Shown here: positions 10,126-20,789 of the stretch, in pieces | How positions within the stretch are numbered: position 1 is the stretch's first letter | Layout: each line of letters begins with the position of its first letter | Source: Arsukibacterium sp. UBA3155 | Lineage (GTDB): Bacteria; Pseudomonadota; Gammaproteobacteria; Enterobacterales; Alteromonadaceae | NCBI GenBank assembly: GCA_002364615.1 | Contig: DEYP01000027.1 | Span: forward strand, 1-64,000 | Length of the DNA stretch: 64,000 nt | Direction: 5' to 3' | Position numbers and translations under genes: made by a program | The notes under the pieces: model-generated | Databases searched by the model: none | What the model was told of the DNA's origin: nothing | The model's input: the letters and a program-made list of their open reading frames with translations, nothing else

Positions 10126-12813
10126 TTATGACTGCTCAGGATCGTTATCTTGTGCTAACTGACTGTCCTGTAGATCAGGGCCTGCCACATCTGCACTGTT
10201 TGCCGTATCTGCAGAGTCTGCATTTTCAGCAGCGGCCGAAATTAAGCCTGCATCATCTTCACTATCATGGGGTAAGTCTTGCTCCTGAATTTCGTCGACT
10301 TTCGCTACCCCAACCACTTTCTCCTGCTCCTGAGTGCGGATCAGGATAACGCCCTGGGTGTTACGGCCAACTTCAGACACTTCTTTAACCCGCGTTCGTA
10401 CCAGGGTGCCACGGTTTGAAATCATCATAATTTCGTCCGTTTCGCTAACCTGTACTGCGCCGACTACCAAGCCATTACGTTCTGACACTTTAATAGACAC
10501 TACGCCCTGGGTGGCCCGACTCTTCGCCGGATACTCGGTTAGTGATGTCCGTTTGCCATAGCCATTTTCAGTTACCGTTAATACGGCGCCATCCCCTTTT
10601 GGAATGATTAATGATACAACTGAGCCACCTTCGCGCAGACGAATACCACGTACCCCGGTAGCCGTGCGTCCCATACCCCGAACTTGATCTTCGGTAAAGC
10701 GCACCACTTTTCCATCATCAGAGAACAGCATAATTTCATTGCTGCCATCGGTGATATCGACACCAATCAGGTGATCGCCTTCGTTCAGGTTTACCGCAAT
10801 AATTCCGTTTGAGCGTGGCCGTGAATAATCGGTAAGCGCCGTTTTCTTAACGGTACCGTTAGCCGTTGCCATGAACACGTATTTACCTTCTTCATACTCA
10901 CGTACCGGCAGAATTGCGTTAATCCGCTCGCCCTGCTCCAGCGGCAACAAGTTAACAATCGGCTTACCGCGGGCGGTACGACTGGCCAATGGTAACTGAT
11001 ATACCTTCATCCAGTACAAGCGACCCCTGTTAGAGAAACACAAGATGGTGTCATGGGTGCTGGCAACAAGCAGTTTATCGACAAAATCTTCGTCTTTAAC
11101 CGTGGTAGCCGCTTTACCCTTGCCACCGCGACGCTGTGCTTCATAATCTGACAGTGGCTGATATTTGGCATACCCCAGATGCGAAAGAGTGACGACCACA
11201 TCTTCTTCAGTGATTAAGTCTTCCATATTAATATCCAGCATATTGTCCTGGATATCAGTACGGCGCGCATCGCCGTATTGGGCTTTGGCCGCCTCTAACT
11301 CTTCACAAATCACTTCCATTAATCGCTCTGGGCTAGCCAGAATGTGTAATAACTCAGCGATTACTTCTAATAATTGCTTATATTCGTCCAGAATTTTCTC
11401 ATGCTCTAAGCCGGTCAGCTTATGCAAACGTAAATCCAGAATAGCTTGTGCTTGCTGTTCCGTTAAAAAATAGAAATTGTCACGAATACCGAAATGCTCT
11501 TCCAACCATTCCGGCCGGGCTGCATCTTTGCCAGCGCGTTCAAGCATGGCGCTGACATCACCCAGCTGCCAGCCGCGTTCAACTAGGCCTGCTTTTGCTT
11601 CTGCCGGGCTGGCTGAGGTTTTAATCAGTTCAATGATTTCATCGATATTCGCCAGCGCAATCGCCAGACCTTCCAGAATGTGAGCGCGGTCACGGGCTTT
11701 GCGTAAGTCGTAAACCGTACGGCGGGTTACCACTTCGCGGCGGTGCAGCACAAAGCATTCCAGCATTTGCTTTAGGCTAAGCAATTTCGGCTGGCCATCA
11801 TCCAGCGCCACCATGTTAATGCCAAACACCGTTTGCATCTGCGTATTGGAATATAACTGATTAAGCATCACGTCAGATGATTCGCCGCGTTTCAGCTCGA
11901 TAACAATGCGCATACCGTCTTTATCAGACTCATCACGCAAGGCTGAAATACCTTCAATCCGCTTTTCTTTAACCAGCTCAGCAATTTTTTCAATTAAACG
12001 TGCTTTGTTAACCTGGTAAGGCAGTTCGTTAACGATAATGGTCTCTCGACCCGTTTTCTCGTCTGTCTCGATACAGGTTTTACTGCGAATGTATACCTTG
12101 CCACGACCGGTACGATAGGCTTCTTCTATCCCTTTACGGCCATTAATTATGGCAGCTGTCGGGAAATCAGGGCCTGGAATAAATTGCATCAGTTCATGCA
12201 GCTCAATGTCCGGGTTAGCAATTAACGCCAGACAACCATCAATTACTTCGTTCAGGTTGTGCGGCGGAATATTGGTTGCCATACCAACGGCAATCCCTGA
12301 AGAACCGTTGATAAGTAAATTGGGGATCTTAGTTGGCAATACCGCCGGAATTTGTTCCGTGCCGTCATAGTTTGGCACAAAATCGACGGTTTCTTTATCT
12401 AAGTCAGCCAGCAGTTCATGCGCTATTCTGGCCATTCTGACTTCGGTGTAACGCATCGCTGCAGCTGAGTCACCGTCAATCGAACCAAAGTTACCCTGAC
12501 CATCCACCAGCATATAGCGCAATGAAAACGGCTGAGCCATCCGGACTATAGTGTCGTATACGGCACTATCACCGTGGGGGTGATATTTACCGATAACGTC
12601 GCCCACTACCCGGGCAGATTTTTTATAGGCTTTATTCCAGTCGTTGCCTAATTCCTTCATGGCAAACAGCACGCGACGGTGAACCGGCTTTAAACCGTCC
12701 CTAACGTCAGGTAAAGCCCGGCCAACAATTACGCTCATTGCGTAATCGAGGTAGGAGTTTTTTAATTCCTCTTCGATATTAATCGGAACTATTTCTTTGG
12801 CCAGATCTGTCAT
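10126..12813 (-). CDS. gyrA: DNA gyrase subunit A
   Basis: The breakage-reunion subunit of DNA gyrase, which introduces negative supercoils with GyrB. It has 895 residues. The catalytic tyrosine is Y122 in AAMRYTEVR. The quinolone-resistance region GDSAVYDT keeps S83 and D87, the wild-type residues in E. coli numbering, so no target-site resistance is visible. The C-terminal beta-pinwheel starts after about residue 530 and carries the GyrA box QRRGGKGK that allows DNA wrapping. The final 50 residues are a poorly conserved acidic, alanine-rich tail, as in other gyrases. It is divergent from ubiG. Confidence 0.98.
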   Translation of the reverse strand: MTDLAKEIVPINIEEELKNSYLDYAMSVIVGRALPDVRDGLKPVHRRVLFAMKELGNDWNKAYKKSARVVGDVIGKYHPHGDSAVYDTIVRMAQPFSLRYMLVDGQGNFGSIDGDSAAAMRYTEVRMARIAHELLADLDKETVDFVPNYDGTEQIPAVLPTKIPNLLINGSSGIAVGMATNIPPHNLNEVIDGCLALIANPDIELHELMQFIPGPDFPTAAIINGRKGIEEAYRTGRGKVYIRSKTCIETDEKTGRETIIVNELPYQVNKARLIEKIAELVKEKRIEGISALRDESDKDGMRIVIELKRGESSDVMLNQLYSNTQMQTVFGINMVALDDGQPKLLSLKQMLECFVLHRREVVTRRTVYDLRKARDRAHILEGLAIALANIDEIIELIKTSASPAEAKAGLVERGWQLGDVSAMLERAGKDAARPEWLEEHFGIRDNFYFLTEQQAQAILDLRLHKLTGLEHEKILDEYKQLLEVIAELLHILASPERLMEVICEELEAAKAQYGDARRTDIQDNMLDINMEDLITEEDVVVTLSHLGYAKYQPLSDYEAQRRGGKGKAATTVKDEDFVDKLLVASTHDTILCFSNRGRLYWMKVYQLPLASRTARGKPIVNLLPLEQGERINAILPVREYEEGKYVFMATANGTVKKTALTDYSRPRSNGIIAVNLNEGDHLIGVDITDGSNEIMLFSDDGKVVRFTEDQVRGMGRTATGVRGIRLREGGSVVSLIIPKGDGAVLTVTENGYGKRTSLTEYPAKSRATQGVVSIKVSERNGLVVGAVQVSETDEIMMISNRGTLVRTRVKEVSEVGRNTQGVILIRTQEQEKVVGVAKVDEIQEQDLPHDSEDDAGLISAAAENADSADTANSADVAGPDLQDSQLAQDNDPEQS

Positions 12814-12947
12814 ATAACGCTAATTTCCCTTAAATCAGATAGATAACTCGCTTTTTTCGATGTTATAAACCGCGAGACAACGCAGGATTCTACCACATAA
12901 AATGGCAGTTGCCATGCCTGTTATGCTTGCCAAAACCCGTCAGCTAT

Positions 12948-12975
12948 TTGCTGAAACAGATCAAGGCTTTATAAT
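12948..12975 (+). promoter_or_regulatory. Predicted sigma-70 promoter of ubiG
   Basis: TTGCTG (12948-12953) and a perfect TATAAT (12970-12975) are 16 bp apart and lie 27 bp before the ubiG start codon. The 14-bp interrupted palindrome ATGGCA-GT-TGCCAT (12902-12915), in the same gyrA-ubiG divergent region, could be a regulator site, but no family is recognised. Confidence 0.5.
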
Positions 12976-13001
12976 GGCAAAAATTTTTTAAGGCCTGAAC
13001 C

Positions 13002-13721
13002 ATGACACAAAATACAAATGTTGATCCAGCTGAAATTGCAAAATTTAATGATATTGCCGCACGCTGGTGGGATCAGGAAGGGGAATTTAAACCGCTGCAC
13101 CTGTTAAACCCTACCCGGCTTGGATATATCAGCGATATGGCCAGTGGTGTTTTTGGCAAATCCATCGTCGATGTAGGATGTGGCGGCGGTATTCTGGCAG
13201 AAAGTTTGGCGCGCAGCGGTGCAATAGTTACCGGTATTGATATGGCTGACGATGCCTTGGCTGTGGCCAGGCTGCATGCCCTGGACACAGAAGTTAATGT
13301 CAGCTACCAGCAGAGCACGGCAGAACAGTTCGCTGCCAGCCAGCCAGCGGCATTTGATATCGTAACTTGTATGGAAATGCTGGAACACGTTCCGGAACCT
13401 GCGTCAGTGGTGCAGGCCTGCGCAGATTTAGCCAAACCCGGTGGTTTATTATTTTTCTCTACCATTAATAAAACGGTAAAAGCCTTTGCGATGGCCATTG
13501 TCGGTGCAGAGTATTTATTGCGCCTGGTACCTAAGGGAACTCACGAATTTAATAAGTTTATCCGGCCATCGCAATTGATGCGGGATATTGAGCACGCTGG
13601 TCTGGAACTGGTCGATGCTACCGGATTGCATTTTAACCCGTTCAACAATACCTTTAAGACTGGTCCGGGCCTGGATGTAAACTATTTTGTGGTCGCCAGA
13701 AAACATGCTAATCACGGTTAG
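13002..13721 (+). CDS. ubiG: Ubiquinone biosynthesis O-methyltransferase UbiG
   Basis: A SAM-dependent O-methyltransferase that acts twice in ubiquinone synthesis (on the demethylated hydroxyl groups of the polyprenylated ring), at the membrane surface. It has 239 residues (E. coli 240). The SAM-binding motif [10 protein letters not shown] is at 57-65. The N-terminal [16 protein letters not shown] and the EMLEHVP segment are typical of UbiG. The start follows AAGG and a good promoter. ubiG next to gyrA and nrdAB is the usual gammaproteobacterial order. Confidence 0.96.
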   Translation: MTQNTNVDPAEIAKFNDIAARWWDQEGEFKPLHLLNPTRLGYISDMASGVFGKSIVDVGCGGGILAESLARSGAIVTGIDMADDALAVARLHALDTEVNVSYQQSTAEQFAASQPAAFDIVTCMEMLEHVPEPASVVQACADLAKPGGLLFFSTINKTVKAFAMAIVGAEYLLRLVPKGTHEFNKFIRPSQLMRDIEHAGLELVDATGLHFNPFNNTFKTGPGLDVNYFVVARKHANHG

Positions 13722-13742
13722 CGCCGGTAATCCTCGTTGATA

Positions 13743-13768
13743 AGACGTTGGTGCTCACACCAACGTCT
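13743..13768 (+). terminator. Stem-loop downstream of ubiG
   Basis: AGACGTTGGTG-CTCA-CACCAACGTCT is a perfect 11-bp stem with a four-base loop, 22 bp after the ubiG stop. No T tract follows it (GTCAAAT), so it is a candidate 3'-end stabiliser or Rho-assisted terminator, not a classical intrinsic one. Confidence 0.45.
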
Positions 13769-13872
13769 GTCAAATAGCCAGTTAAACTTAAAAGCAGCTG
13801 CTTAGAACAAATAATTTTATAGGCCAGAAAAAGCTTGCTTCATTTTTGCATTTTCCCCGACAGGCGCTAACA

Positions 13873-13890
13873 GGTTAGTAGCTACTAACC
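13873..13890. repeat. Perfect 18-bp palindrome upstream of nrdA
   Basis: GGTTAGTAGCTACTAACC is an uninterrupted perfect palindrome, consistent with an operator for a dimeric regulator. It is 55 bp upstream of the first NrdR-like box. As RNA it could only form a hairpin with a minimal loop, so a DNA-binding site is the better reading. The regulator is unknown. Confidence 0.5.
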
Positions 13891-13945
13891 GAGAATAATA
13901 CCGGCTTTTTTTTCAACAAACGCTACCCTTGCAAAAGCCCCCAAT

Positions 13946-13961
13946 CCACACTATCTTGTGA
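13946..13961 (+). promoter_or_regulatory. Predicted NrdR box 1 (nrdA)
   Basis: CCACACTATCTTGTGA aligns without gaps to the NrdR consensus acaCwAtATaTwGtgt with mismatches mainly at the edges and centre. Its right half contains a -35-like TTGTGA. It starts exactly 31 bp before box 2, the about-three-helical-turn spacing typical of paired NrdR boxes. NrdR is the dATP/ATP-sensing repressor of ribonucleotide reductase genes. Confidence 0.6.
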
Positions 13962-13976
13962 TCAGTTTTTAATTTA

Positions 13977-13992
13977 CACCTATATGTTGTGC
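13977..13992 (+). promoter_or_regulatory. Predicted NrdR box 2 (nrdA), over the -10
   Basis: CACCTATATGTTGTGC matches the inner part of the NrdR consensus (CwAtATaTwGtg) completely. It overlaps a plausible -10 element TATATG (13981-13986), 18 bp from the -35-like TTGTGA at 13957-13962. NrdR occupancy would block RNA polymerase, the known mode of regulation of class Ia RNR. Confidence 0.65.
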
Positions 13993-14079
13993 AAAATGGC
14001 AGCATCAAGGTACATGTAATGGGCCGTGCGCAAACGGGCTGTCAGTTAATAATAATTATTGAAACGGAACTCTTCAGCG

Positions 14080-16365
14080 ATGACGCAAAAACTCTTTGTC
14101 ACTAAACGTGATGGACGCCGTGAACCCCTCGACTTAGATAAAATTCACCGGGTTATAACCTGGGCAGCCGAAGGCCTGCACAATGTGTCGGTATCGCAGG
14201 TTGAATTAAAGTCTCATATTCAGTTTTATGATGGTATTAAATCTGCTGATATTCATGAAACGATTATTAAAGCGGCAGCGGATCTGATTTCAAAAGAGAG
14301 CCCGGATTATCAGTACCTTGCTGCCCGGCTTGCTGTGTTTCATTTGCGTAAAAAAGCGTACGGTCAGTTTGAACCACCGCATTTGTATGATCAGCTGGTT
14401 AAGATGGTAGAAGCGAAACGTTATGATCAGCATATTCTGGCCGATTACAGCCGGGAAGAGCTCGACACCATTAACAGCTATATCGACCACAGCCGTGATT
14501 TAAACTTCAGTTACGCTGCCGTTAAACAACTGGAAGGCAAATACCTGGTTCAAAACCGGGTAAGCGGCGAAATATACGAAAGCGCCCAGTTTTTATATAT
14601 CCTGGTGGCGGCCTGTTTGTTCGCTAACTATCCAAAGAGCACCCGCTTAGACTTTATCCGGCGGTTCTATGATGCAACTTCACTGTTTAAATTGTCGCTG
14701 CCTACCCCAATTATGTCAGGAGTACGAACGCCAACCCGTCAGTTTAGTTCCTGTGTGTTGATTGAGTGCGGCGACAGTCTTGATTCTATTAATGCGACGT
14801 CCAGTGCCATTGTAAAGTATGTGTCGCAACGTGCCGGTATTGGCATTAATGCCGGACGTATTCGTGCCCTTGGCAGCCCAATCCGCAACGGCGAGGCTTT
14901 TCATACCGGCTGTATTCCGTTTTACAAGCATTTTCAAACCGCGGTAAAAAGCTGCTCGCAAGGTGGCGTTCGTGGCGGTGCAGCAACCTTGTTTTTCCCG
15001 CTATGGCATTTAGAGGTTGAGTCGCTACTGGTACTTAAAAACAACCGCGGTGTAGAAGAAAACCGGGTTCGTCACCTCGACTATGGCGTGCAGTTTAACC
15101 GGTTAATGTATACCCGTTTAATCAAGGATGACTACATCACGTTATTCAGCCCCTCAGATGTACCTGGCTTGTACGATGCGTTTTTCCAGGATCAGGAGCA
15201 ATTTGATAAGTTATATGTGCAGTATGAAGCAGATAGCCGTATTCGCAAAAAACGAATTAAAGCATTAGAGCTTTTTACGTTGTTTATGCAAGAGCGCGCC
15301 AGCACCGGTCGTATTTACCTGCAAAACGTTGATCACTGCAATACTCACAGTCCATTTAACCCGAAACTGGCGCCGGTACGCCAGAGTAACTTGTGTCTGG
15401 AAATTGCATTGCCAACCAAGCCACTGGAACATGTAAATGATCCAAACGGCGAAATTGCCTTGTGTACTTTGTCCGCCTTTAACCTGGGCACCATAACAGA
15501 CCTTGCAGAACTGGAAGAATTAGCCGAGTTAGCAGTGCGCTCGCTCGATAGCTTACTGGATTATCAGGATTATCCTATTCCGGCGGCTTACCATGCATCT
15601 ATAAGTCGTCGTACCCTGGGAGTAGGTGTTATTAACTATGCGTACTACCTGGCTAAAAATGGCGTGAAATATTCAGATGGTTCAGCCAATGGCTTAACGC
15701 ACCGTACCTTTGAGGCCATTCAGTACTACTTGTTAAAAGCATCAAATAAACTGGCGCAGGAGCAAGGCCCCTGCCCTAAATTTAATGAAACAACCTATGC
15801 CGAAGGTATTTTACCGATCGACAGCTATAAAAAAGATCTTGATAAAGTCTGTGCAGAACCATTGCAGCTTGACTGGGAACAGCTACGTAAAGATATTCTG
15901 CAATTTGGTTTGCGTAATTCTACCTTGTCGGCCCTAATGCCATCAGAAACGTCGTCGCAAATTTCTAATGCCACCAATGGTATTGAGCCACCGCGCGGTC
16001 ATATCAGCATTAAGGCCAGCAAAGACGGCATCTTAAAGCAGGTCGTGCCTGAGTACGATCGACTGAAAAATCAGTACGAGTTGCTGTGGGATATTCCATC
16101 AAATGATGGCTATCTGAGCCTGGTCGCTATTATGCAGAAGTTTGTCGACCAAACCATTTCCGCCAATACTAATTATGATCCGAATAAGTATGATGGTGGC
16201 CGGGTTCCGATGAAGTTATTACTAAAAGATCTGCTGACTGCGTACAAACTTGGGGTTAAAACCATGTATTACCACAACACCCGGGATGGTGCAGCAGATA
16301 TGCAGGAAGATATTAAACCTGAGCCGGAAGACGACGGCTGTGCAGGCGGCGCCTGTAAAATTTAA
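14080..16365 (+). CDS. nrdA: Ribonucleoside-diphosphate reductase class Ia, alpha subunit
   Basis: The large catalytic and allosteric subunit of aerobic RNR, reducing NDPs to dNDPs with NrdB. From the ATG at 14080 it is 761 residues, exactly the E. coli length. An in-frame TTG at 14059 would add seven atypical residues. An N-terminal ATP-cone (about 5-95) gives overall activity control by dATP. The thiyl-radical cysteine lies in NLCLEI (about residue 439). The C-terminal redox pair C754/C759 sits in [11 protein letters not shown]. It is followed by nrdB 74 bp downstream and preceded by NrdR boxes. Confidence 0.98.
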   Translation: MTQKLFVTKRDGRREPLDLDKIHRVITWAAEGLHNVSVSQVELKSHIQFYDGIKSADIHETIIKAAADLISKESPDYQYLAARLAVFHLRKKAYGQFEPPHLYDQLVKMVEAKRYDQHILADYSREELDTINSYIDHSRDLNFSYAAVKQLEGKYLVQNRVSGEIYESAQFLYILVAACLFANYPKSTRLDFIRRFYDATSLFKLSLPTPIMSGVRTPTRQFSSCVLIECGDSLDSINATSSAIVKYVSQRAGIGINAGRIRALGSPIRNGEAFHTGCIPFYKHFQTAVKSCSQGGVRGGAATLFFPLWHLEVESLLVLKNNRGVEENRVRHLDYGVQFNRLMYTRLIKDDYITLFSPSDVPGLYDAFFQDQEQFDKLYVQYEADSRIRKKRIKALELFTLFMQERASTGRIYLQNVDHCNTHSPFNPKLAPVRQSNLCLEIALPTKPLEHVNDPNGEIALCTLSAFNLGTITDLAELEELAELAVRSLDSLLDYQDYPIPAAYHASISRRTLGVGVINYAYYLAKNGVKYSDGSANGLTHRTFEAIQYYLLKASNKLAQEQGPCPKFNETTYAEGILPIDSYKKDLDKVCAEPLQLDWEQLRKDILQFGLRNSTLSALMPSETSSQISNATNGIEPPRGHISIKASKDGILKQVVPEYDRLKNQYELLWDIPSNDGYLSLVAIMQKFVDQTISANTNYDPNKYDGGRVPMKLLLKDLLTAYKLGVKTMYYHNTRDGAADMQEDIKPEPEDDGCAGGACKI

Positions 16366-16379
16366 CATGGAAAAGTCAT

Positions 16380-16399
16380 CGCTCCGTTAAGTTGGAGCG
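16380..16399 (+). other. Small hairpin in the nrdA-nrdB gap
   Basis: CGCTCC and GGAGCG pair across an 8-nt loop in the 74-bp gap between nrdA and nrdB. With no T run it is unlikely to terminate. It may tune the nrdA:nrdB ratio through mRNA processing. Confidence 0.3.
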
Positions 16400-16439
16400 T
16401 AATAACAACAGGTTGTGTTTAGTTAGGATATTTACAGCA

Positions 16440-17570
16440 ATGGCGTATACCACCTTTAATCGCGAAATTAATGATCAACTAAAAGAGCCAATGTTTTTTG
16501 GCAATGCGGTCAACGTGTCGCGATACGATCAGCAGAAGTACCCTATATTTGAGAGACTGATTGAAAAACAGTTAAGCTTTTTCTGGCGCCCTGAGGAAAT
16601 CGACGTCAGCAAAGACAGGATTGACTTTCAGAATTTGCCAGACCATGAGAAACATATATTTCTGAGCAATCTGAAGTATCAGACCCTGTTAGATTCTGTG
16701 CAGGGACGCTCCCCTAATGTGGCGTTTTTACCTATTGTTTCTATTCCAGAGCTAGAAACCTGGATTGAAACCTGGGCCTTTAGTGAAACGATCCATAGTC
16801 GAAGCTACACCCATATCGTCCGGAACATTACGTCTGAACCGCATAAAGTGTTTGATGACATTATGCTTAATGAAAAAATTCTGGAACGTGCTGATGATGT
16901 CACCCGCTATTACGATAGCCTGATTGATGGTATTAACCTGTATCAACGCTGTGGTGAAGGCGAGCATCAGATTAATGGCCAGACTGTCAGTATTACCCTG
17001 CGGGAACTTAAAAAGCGGCTGTATCTGTGTATGTTATCGGTTAACGTACTCGAGGCGATCCGCTTTTATGTCAGTTTTGCCTGCAGTTTTGCCTTCGCTG
17101 AACGCGAACTGATGGAAGGTAACGCCAAGATCATTAAACTGATTGCCCGGGACGAAGCTCTGCACCTGACGGGTACTCAGCATATTCTTAATATTATGGC
17201 TGCCGGTGAAGATGATCCGCAAATGGCGGAAATTGCCAGGGAATGTGAAGAACAAGCCTATGCTATTTTCTTAAAAGCCGCAGAGCAGGAAAAAGACTGG
17301 GCGCAATATTTGTTTAAAGACGGGTCAATGATTGGTCTTAACAAAGATATTTTGTGTCAATACGTTGAATACATTACTAACAGCCGGATGCAGGCAATAG
17401 GCTTAAAGGCTCGCTTTAGTACGACTCAGAACCCCATTCCCTGGATAAACTCCTGGCTGGTGTCAGATAATGTGCAGGTGGCACCACAAGAATCTGAAAT
17501 CAGTTCATATCTGGTTGGCCAGATAGACAATGAAGTTGATGGTGCTGAGTTCGGCGACTTCGATCTCTGA
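16440..17570 (+). CDS. nrdB: Ribonucleoside-diphosphate reductase class Ia, beta subunit
   Basis: The radical-generating diiron subunit of class Ia RNR. From ATG 16440 (TAGGA upstream) it is 376 residues, the E. coli length. The earlier in-frame start would add a 16-residue non-conserved extension. Metal ligands D85, E116 and H119 and the radical tyrosine Y123 (in [12 protein letters not shown]) are present, as are the later ligand motifs (LEAIRFY and RDEALH). The C-terminal tail that docks on NrdA is acidic ([12 protein letters not shown]). yfaE begins 6 bp after its stop. Confidence 0.98.
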   Translation: MAYTTFNREINDQLKEPMFFGNAVNVSRYDQQKYPIFERLIEKQLSFFWRPEEIDVSKDRIDFQNLPDHEKHIFLSNLKYQTLLDSVQGRSPNVAFLPIVSIPELETWIETWAFSETIHSRSYTHIVRNITSEPHKVFDDIMLNEKILERADDVTRYYDSLIDGINLYQRCGEGEHQINGQTVSITLRELKKRLYLCMLSVNVLEAIRFYVSFACSFAFAERELMEGNAKIIKLIARDEALHLTGTQHILNIMAAGEDDPQMAEIARECEEQAYAIFLKAAEQEKDWAQYLFKDGSMIGLNKDILCQYVEYITNSRMQAIGLKARFSTTQNPIPWINSWLVSDNVQVAPQESEISSYLVGQIDNEVDGAEFGDFDL

Positions 17571-17576
17571 ACTGTA

Positions 17577-17831
17577 ATGCCTGAAATTACGGTTATCGGC
17601 CAGGCTGCTATTCAATTCGATGGCAGCCAACCGACCATTTTGCATAGTCTTGAACAGCAGAAACAGGATATAAGCTATCAGTGCCGAGAAGGTTACTGTG
17701 GTGCTTGTCGCTGTAAACTGCTCAGTGGCAGCATTCACTATTTACATGAGCCGCTGGCGTTTGTCCGAAAAGGTGAATTTTTACCCTGTTGTAGTATTCC
17801 TACCACAGATATTAAAATTGAAATCCCCTGA
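17577..17831 (+). CDS. yfaE: YfaE-type 2Fe-2S ferredoxin (diferric-tyrosyl radical maintenance)
   Basis: A small plant-type [2Fe-2S] ferredoxin of 84 residues, known in E. coli to supply electrons for assembly and repair of the NrdB diferric-tyrosyl radical cofactor. Cluster ligands are C36, C41 and C44 (in CREGYCGAC) and a fourth in LPCC (C71 or C72). Its position 6 bp after nrdB makes an nrdAB-yfaE operon nearly certain. Confidence 0.95.
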   Translation: MPEITVIGQAAIQFDGSQPTILHSLEQQKQDISYQCREGYCGACRCKLLSGSIHYLHEPLAFVRKGEFLPCCSIPTTDIKIEIP

Positions 17832-17900
17832 ACCACTGGTATTTTCTCACGTTATATCGCACACTTATCCGGTATTTATCTTGCTTTGAGGCGGGTTTCA

Positions 17901-18878
17901 ATGAAAGTTGCGTTTATGGGTTTATTGTTCAGTTTTTCTGCTTTTGCTATTGAGCCGGAGCAGGCAAACAGCTGGTACGAACAAGCTCAATATCGAAAAA
18001 TCATCACTGAAATTGATCAGCAGCCCGACTTGAAGAGCAATCCGGATTTGACGGCTGTTTATGTCCAGGCCATGTTCAATTTACGCCAACGCGAAGAAGC
18101 AAATACGCTGCTAAATCAGCTCATCGTAGCGTATCCCCGGCATAGTGAGCTACTGTATCTGGCCGGGATCAATAAAATTGTGCTGGCGTCTGATGGCAAT
18201 ATTTTTAATGCCCGGCAACGGACCAGTGATGGCTTGCAATTGTTAGTAAGAGCAGTAACCGAAAATCCGGACAATTATCCGGCGCAACATGCGCTGATCA
18301 GTTTTTATCAATCGGCACCGCCTGCGGCGGGAGGCAGCAAAACATTAGCGGCAGAGCAAGCCACATTGCTTGCCAGTGTCAATCCGCTGCAGGGAGCCTT
18401 AGCTGAGATCCAACTGTTGATTTTAGAAGCCCGCTTAAGTGAGGCAGTTGCCTTAATTGATAAACATTTGAAAAAAATGCCAAATCAGCCTGATTTACTC
18501 GCCACCAAAGCCAGTATTCTGGCCAGACAGGATGCGCATATTGTTGCTCAGCAACTCTACAGTAAGACCGCTGAATTTAGTACTAAGCCAACGCAACGTT
18601 ACAATGCTCTCTATCAGGTTGGTCGGCTGGCTGTCCTGACCAACGACAATGTGTTGGAAGGTATTACTGCACTGTCAGAATATATTGGTTATTACAAGGA
18701 TAGTGATCAAAGCCGGCTTAATTGGGCTAAATTGCGTTTAGTTCAACTATTTATGCTGGCTGGTAGTGAGGGACGGGCTGAACTGCTGTTTGCCGATATA
18801 GCCAATACAACCAGCGCAGATCAAGACTTTATGGATCTGAAAGATCAGGTGAAAGTTCAGCTTACCACTCCATTGTAA
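17901..18878 (+). CDS. Exported TPR-repeat protein
   Basis: A 325-residue protein starting at ATG 17901, with GAGGCGGG as ribosome-binding site. An in-frame TTG five codons upstream is less likely. A Sec signal peptide (MKVAFMGLLFSFSAFA, likely cut before IEPEQ) sends it to the periplasm. The rest is helical with degenerate tetratricopeptide repeats (for example about residues 30-80, 135-195 and 225-290), so it probably scaffolds other proteins. No catalytic motif is visible and the specific role is unknown. It lies 69 bp after yfaE on the same strand, and whether it belongs to the RNR operon is unclear. Confidence 0.8.
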   Translation: MKVAFMGLLFSFSAFAIEPEQANSWYEQAQYRKIITEIDQQPDLKSNPDLTAVYVQAMFNLRQREEANTLLNQLIVAYPRHSELLYLAGINKIVLASDGNIFNARQRTSDGLQLLVRAVTENPDNYPAQHALISFYQSAPPAAGGSKTLAAEQATLLASVNPLQGALAEIQLLILEARLSEAVALIDKHLKKMPNQPDLLATKASILARQDAHIVAQQLYSKTAEFSTKPTQRYNALYQVGRLAVLTNDNVLEGITALSEYIGYYKDSDQSRLNWAKLRLVQLFMLAGSEGRAELLFADIANTTSADQDFMDLKDQVKVQLTTPL

Positions 18879-18902
18879 CAGCGCTAATAAACGTAATAAT
18901 CT

Positions 18903-18945
18903 GCCAGCTACCTGCGATGACTTAGTGTCGGGCAAGGCAGCTGGC
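18903..18945. terminator. Imperfect stem-loop between convergent TPR gene and yceI
   Basis: GCCAGCTACC and GGCAGCTGGC pair over 10 positions with one mismatch, and CCTGC/GCAAGG extends the stem with a bulge. It sits between the two converging stop codons. Neither side has a T tract, so a shared Rho-independent terminator is only weakly supported. Confidence 0.3.
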
Positions 18946-18956
18946 GAGTGCCTAGT

Positions 18957-19526
18957 TTACTGACGGATACCCTCTACAGTGAGATCAAGATAAACCATTG
19001 ATGCAGCCGGGCCCAGATCATAATTAATACCAAAATCTTTTAAAGCAAAAGAGGTACTTCCGGCAAAACCCGCCCGGTATCCTCCCCAGGGATCACTGCC
19101 CTCGCCTATTTTCTTCGCTGCAATAACAACCTCTTTTGTTACGCCATTGAGAGTCAGCGTGCCGTACAAGTCGAAATTTTCACCCTCTTTAGCAACAATT
19201 TTAGTGCTGTTAAAAGTGGCTTTGGGGAATTTACTGGCATTAAGAAAGTCGGCACTGCGCAAGTGCTTATCTCGTTCGGCGTGATTTGAATCTACACTGG
19301 CAGTATCAATCACAAGGTTAATTTTTGAGTCAGTCAGTTTGTTAGCATCGTAGCTAAACTGGCCATCAAACGTATTAAAACGGCCATACAACCAGCTATA
19401 TCCCAAGTGGCTGATTTTAAACTGAATAAACGCGTGAGCACCGTCGGTATCAATTTTATAATCTGCGGCATGCGCAGACACACTAAAACCGGCTGTAACA
19501 GCGGCAGCAAGTAACAGCTTCTTCAT
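18957..19526 (-). CDS. YceI family periplasmic lipocalin-like protein
   Basis: A 189-residue exported protein of the YceI family, whose beta-barrel fold binds isoprenoid/polyprenoid-like ligands in known structures. It has a clean signal peptide ([20 protein letters not shown], cut before ADYKID). The YceI signatures are clear: an opening [39 protein letters not shown] in the middle and [10 protein letters not shown] later. The ATG at 19526 is chosen over an upstream start because ACAGGAGCTTAAAG precedes it and the signal peptide begins there. The physiological ligand is unknown. Confidence 0.92.
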   Translation of the reverse strand: MKKLLLAAAVTAGFSVSAHAADYKIDTDGAHAFIQFKISHLGYSWLYGRFNTFDGQFSYDANKLTDSKINLVIDTASVDSNHAERDKHLRSADFLNASKFPKATFNSTKIVAKEGENFDLYGTLTLNGVTKEVVIAAKKIGEGSDPWGGYRAGFAGSTSFALKDFGINYDLGPAASMVYLDLTVEGIRQ

Positions 19527-19660
19527 CTTTAAGCTCCTGTTTAATCGTTTTGGGTCAATGGTCGTAATTCGTAGCAACTGCATCATTCGCTATAAGGGCT
19601 TAACACTGGCCACGTAAAAGCACGTTTAACACATTATGATCAGCTGACAGAGGTAGTGAA

Positions 19661-19692
19661 CTATTCCGCCCTTGCGTGTAAAGGCAGAATAG
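19661..19692. other. Inverted repeat upstream of yceI
   Basis: CTATTCCGCC and GGCAGAATAG are complementary over 10 positions with one mismatch, separated by 12 nt. It lies in the 246-bp gap between trhO and yceI (both minus strand). It could be the trhO transcript end or an operator for yceI. There is no T run on either side. Confidence 0.3.
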
Positions 19693-19772
19693 CTCAACTT
19701 AAAAGAATTAAAATAGCATTTTACGACAGATATCTTTCTACTTTATAGAATAGATCAGAAGGGGATTTAGCA

Positions 19773-20690
19773 CTACGTATCGAGTTTACCGTCACGAATA
19801 TGTTTTTCACCGCGGGCTTTTGCCAGCGTGACTTGTTTTTGCCGCTCTGCAAACGCTGCTTTTTGTTCTATGGTGGTTTGCGCGACGCAATGAGGACAAC
19901 TTAAACCCTTAACGTAGTCTGGCGAAGCCATCTCCGCAACCGATAACGGCATCCGACACGCATAGCACTGGTCATAACTCCCCTGCTCCAGCCCATGTTT
20001 CACCGCTACCCGCTGATCAAACACAAAACATTCTCCTTGCCACAAACTTTGCTCGGCAGGCACTTCTTCAAGGTATTTTAAAATTCCGCCATCAAGATGA
20101 TAGACCTCGTCAAAACCCTGCTCTTTTAGAAACGCAGTAGATTTTTCACAGCGAATACCACCGGTGCAAAACATCGCCACCTTTTTATGTTTGTTTGAAT
20201 CAAGATTTTCGGCTGCCCACTGTGGAAATTCGCGAAAAGTGGTCGTGTTCGGGTTGATGGCATTTTTAAAAGTGCCGATAGCAACTTCGTAATCGTTTCG
20301 GGTATCAATTAACAAGGTATCCGGATCGCTGATAAGTTGATTCCAGGCATCGCCTTTCACATAAGTACCAACAATATGCGCCGGGTTTATCCCCTCAACC
20401 CCCATCGTCACAATTTCAGTTTTTAGTTTTACCTTAGTACGGTAAAAAGCCGGTTCGTCGGCAAAAGACTCTTTGTATGAAAGGTTGGCGAAACGCGGAT
20501 CAGATGCAAACCATTGGTTTACCGCATCAATGCCTTCACGGCTGCCACAGATAGTGCCATTTATTCCCTCGGCAGCCAGAAGCAAGGTACCTTTAACTTC
20601 GTTTTCGGCCATAACTTGATAAAGTGGCTGACGTAAATCCTGATAATCAGGCAAATTGACAAATTTATATAGTGCTGCAACAACAAACAT
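19773..20690 (-). CDS. trhO: tRNA uridine(34) 5-hydroxylase TrhO (YceA)
   Basis: A rhodanese-family enzyme of 305 residues that in E. coli forms 5-hydroxyuridine at tRNA position 34 using oxygen, the first step to cmo5U-type wobble modification. An N-terminal acylphosphatase-like domain (about 1-95) is followed by the rhodanese domain (about 115-220) with catalytic C175 in [12 protein letters not shown]. The C-terminal section carries cysteine pairs CYAC and CPHC, suggesting a zinc site. The ATG follows AAGAGG. It appears monocistronic. Confidence 0.93.
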   Translation of the reverse strand: MFVVAALYKFVNLPDYQDLRQPLYQVMAENEVKGTLLLAAEGINGTICGSREGIDAVNQWFASDPRFANLSYKESFADEPAFYRTKVKLKTEIVTMGVEGINPAHIVGTYVKGDAWNQLISDPDTLLIDTRNDYEVAIGTFKNAINPNTTTFREFPQWAAENLDSNKHKKVAMFCTGGIRCEKSTAFLKEQGFDEVYHLDGGILKYLEEVPAEQSLWQGECFVFDQRVAVKHGLEQGSYDQCYACRMPLSVAEMASPDYVKGLSCPHCVAQTTIEQKAAFAERQKQVTLAKARGEKHIRDGKLDT

Positions 20691-20789
20691 AATTAACCTC
20701 TTGCAACGCTGGATCGTAAATCCAGAGCAAATTAATGACGGCCGGTATTATAGCGATCCTTAACCAGCAGGCCAAGCCGGCCTGCTAAA

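Larger units (their letters stand above)
13722..14079 (+). promoter_or_regulatory. ubiG-nrdA intergenic region (358 bp) with regulatory structure
   Basis: This is the only stretch above 300 bp without a gene. Reading left to right it holds a hairpin just after ubiG (13743-13768), a perfect 18-bp palindrome (13873-13890), a T-rich run (13906-13913), two NrdR-box-like sequences one above a -35-like and the other over a -10-like element (13946-13992), and a leader of about 85 nt to the nrdA ATG. No small ORF or RNA family is recognised in it. Confidence 0.6.

Noticed and set aside
12126-12813. Quinolone-resistance mutation in gyrA
   Set aside because: S83 and D87 are both the sensitive-type residues.
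13957-13975. CRP site overlapping NrdR box 1
   Set aside because: Only the TGTGA half is present; the matching TCACA half at the right spacing is missing.
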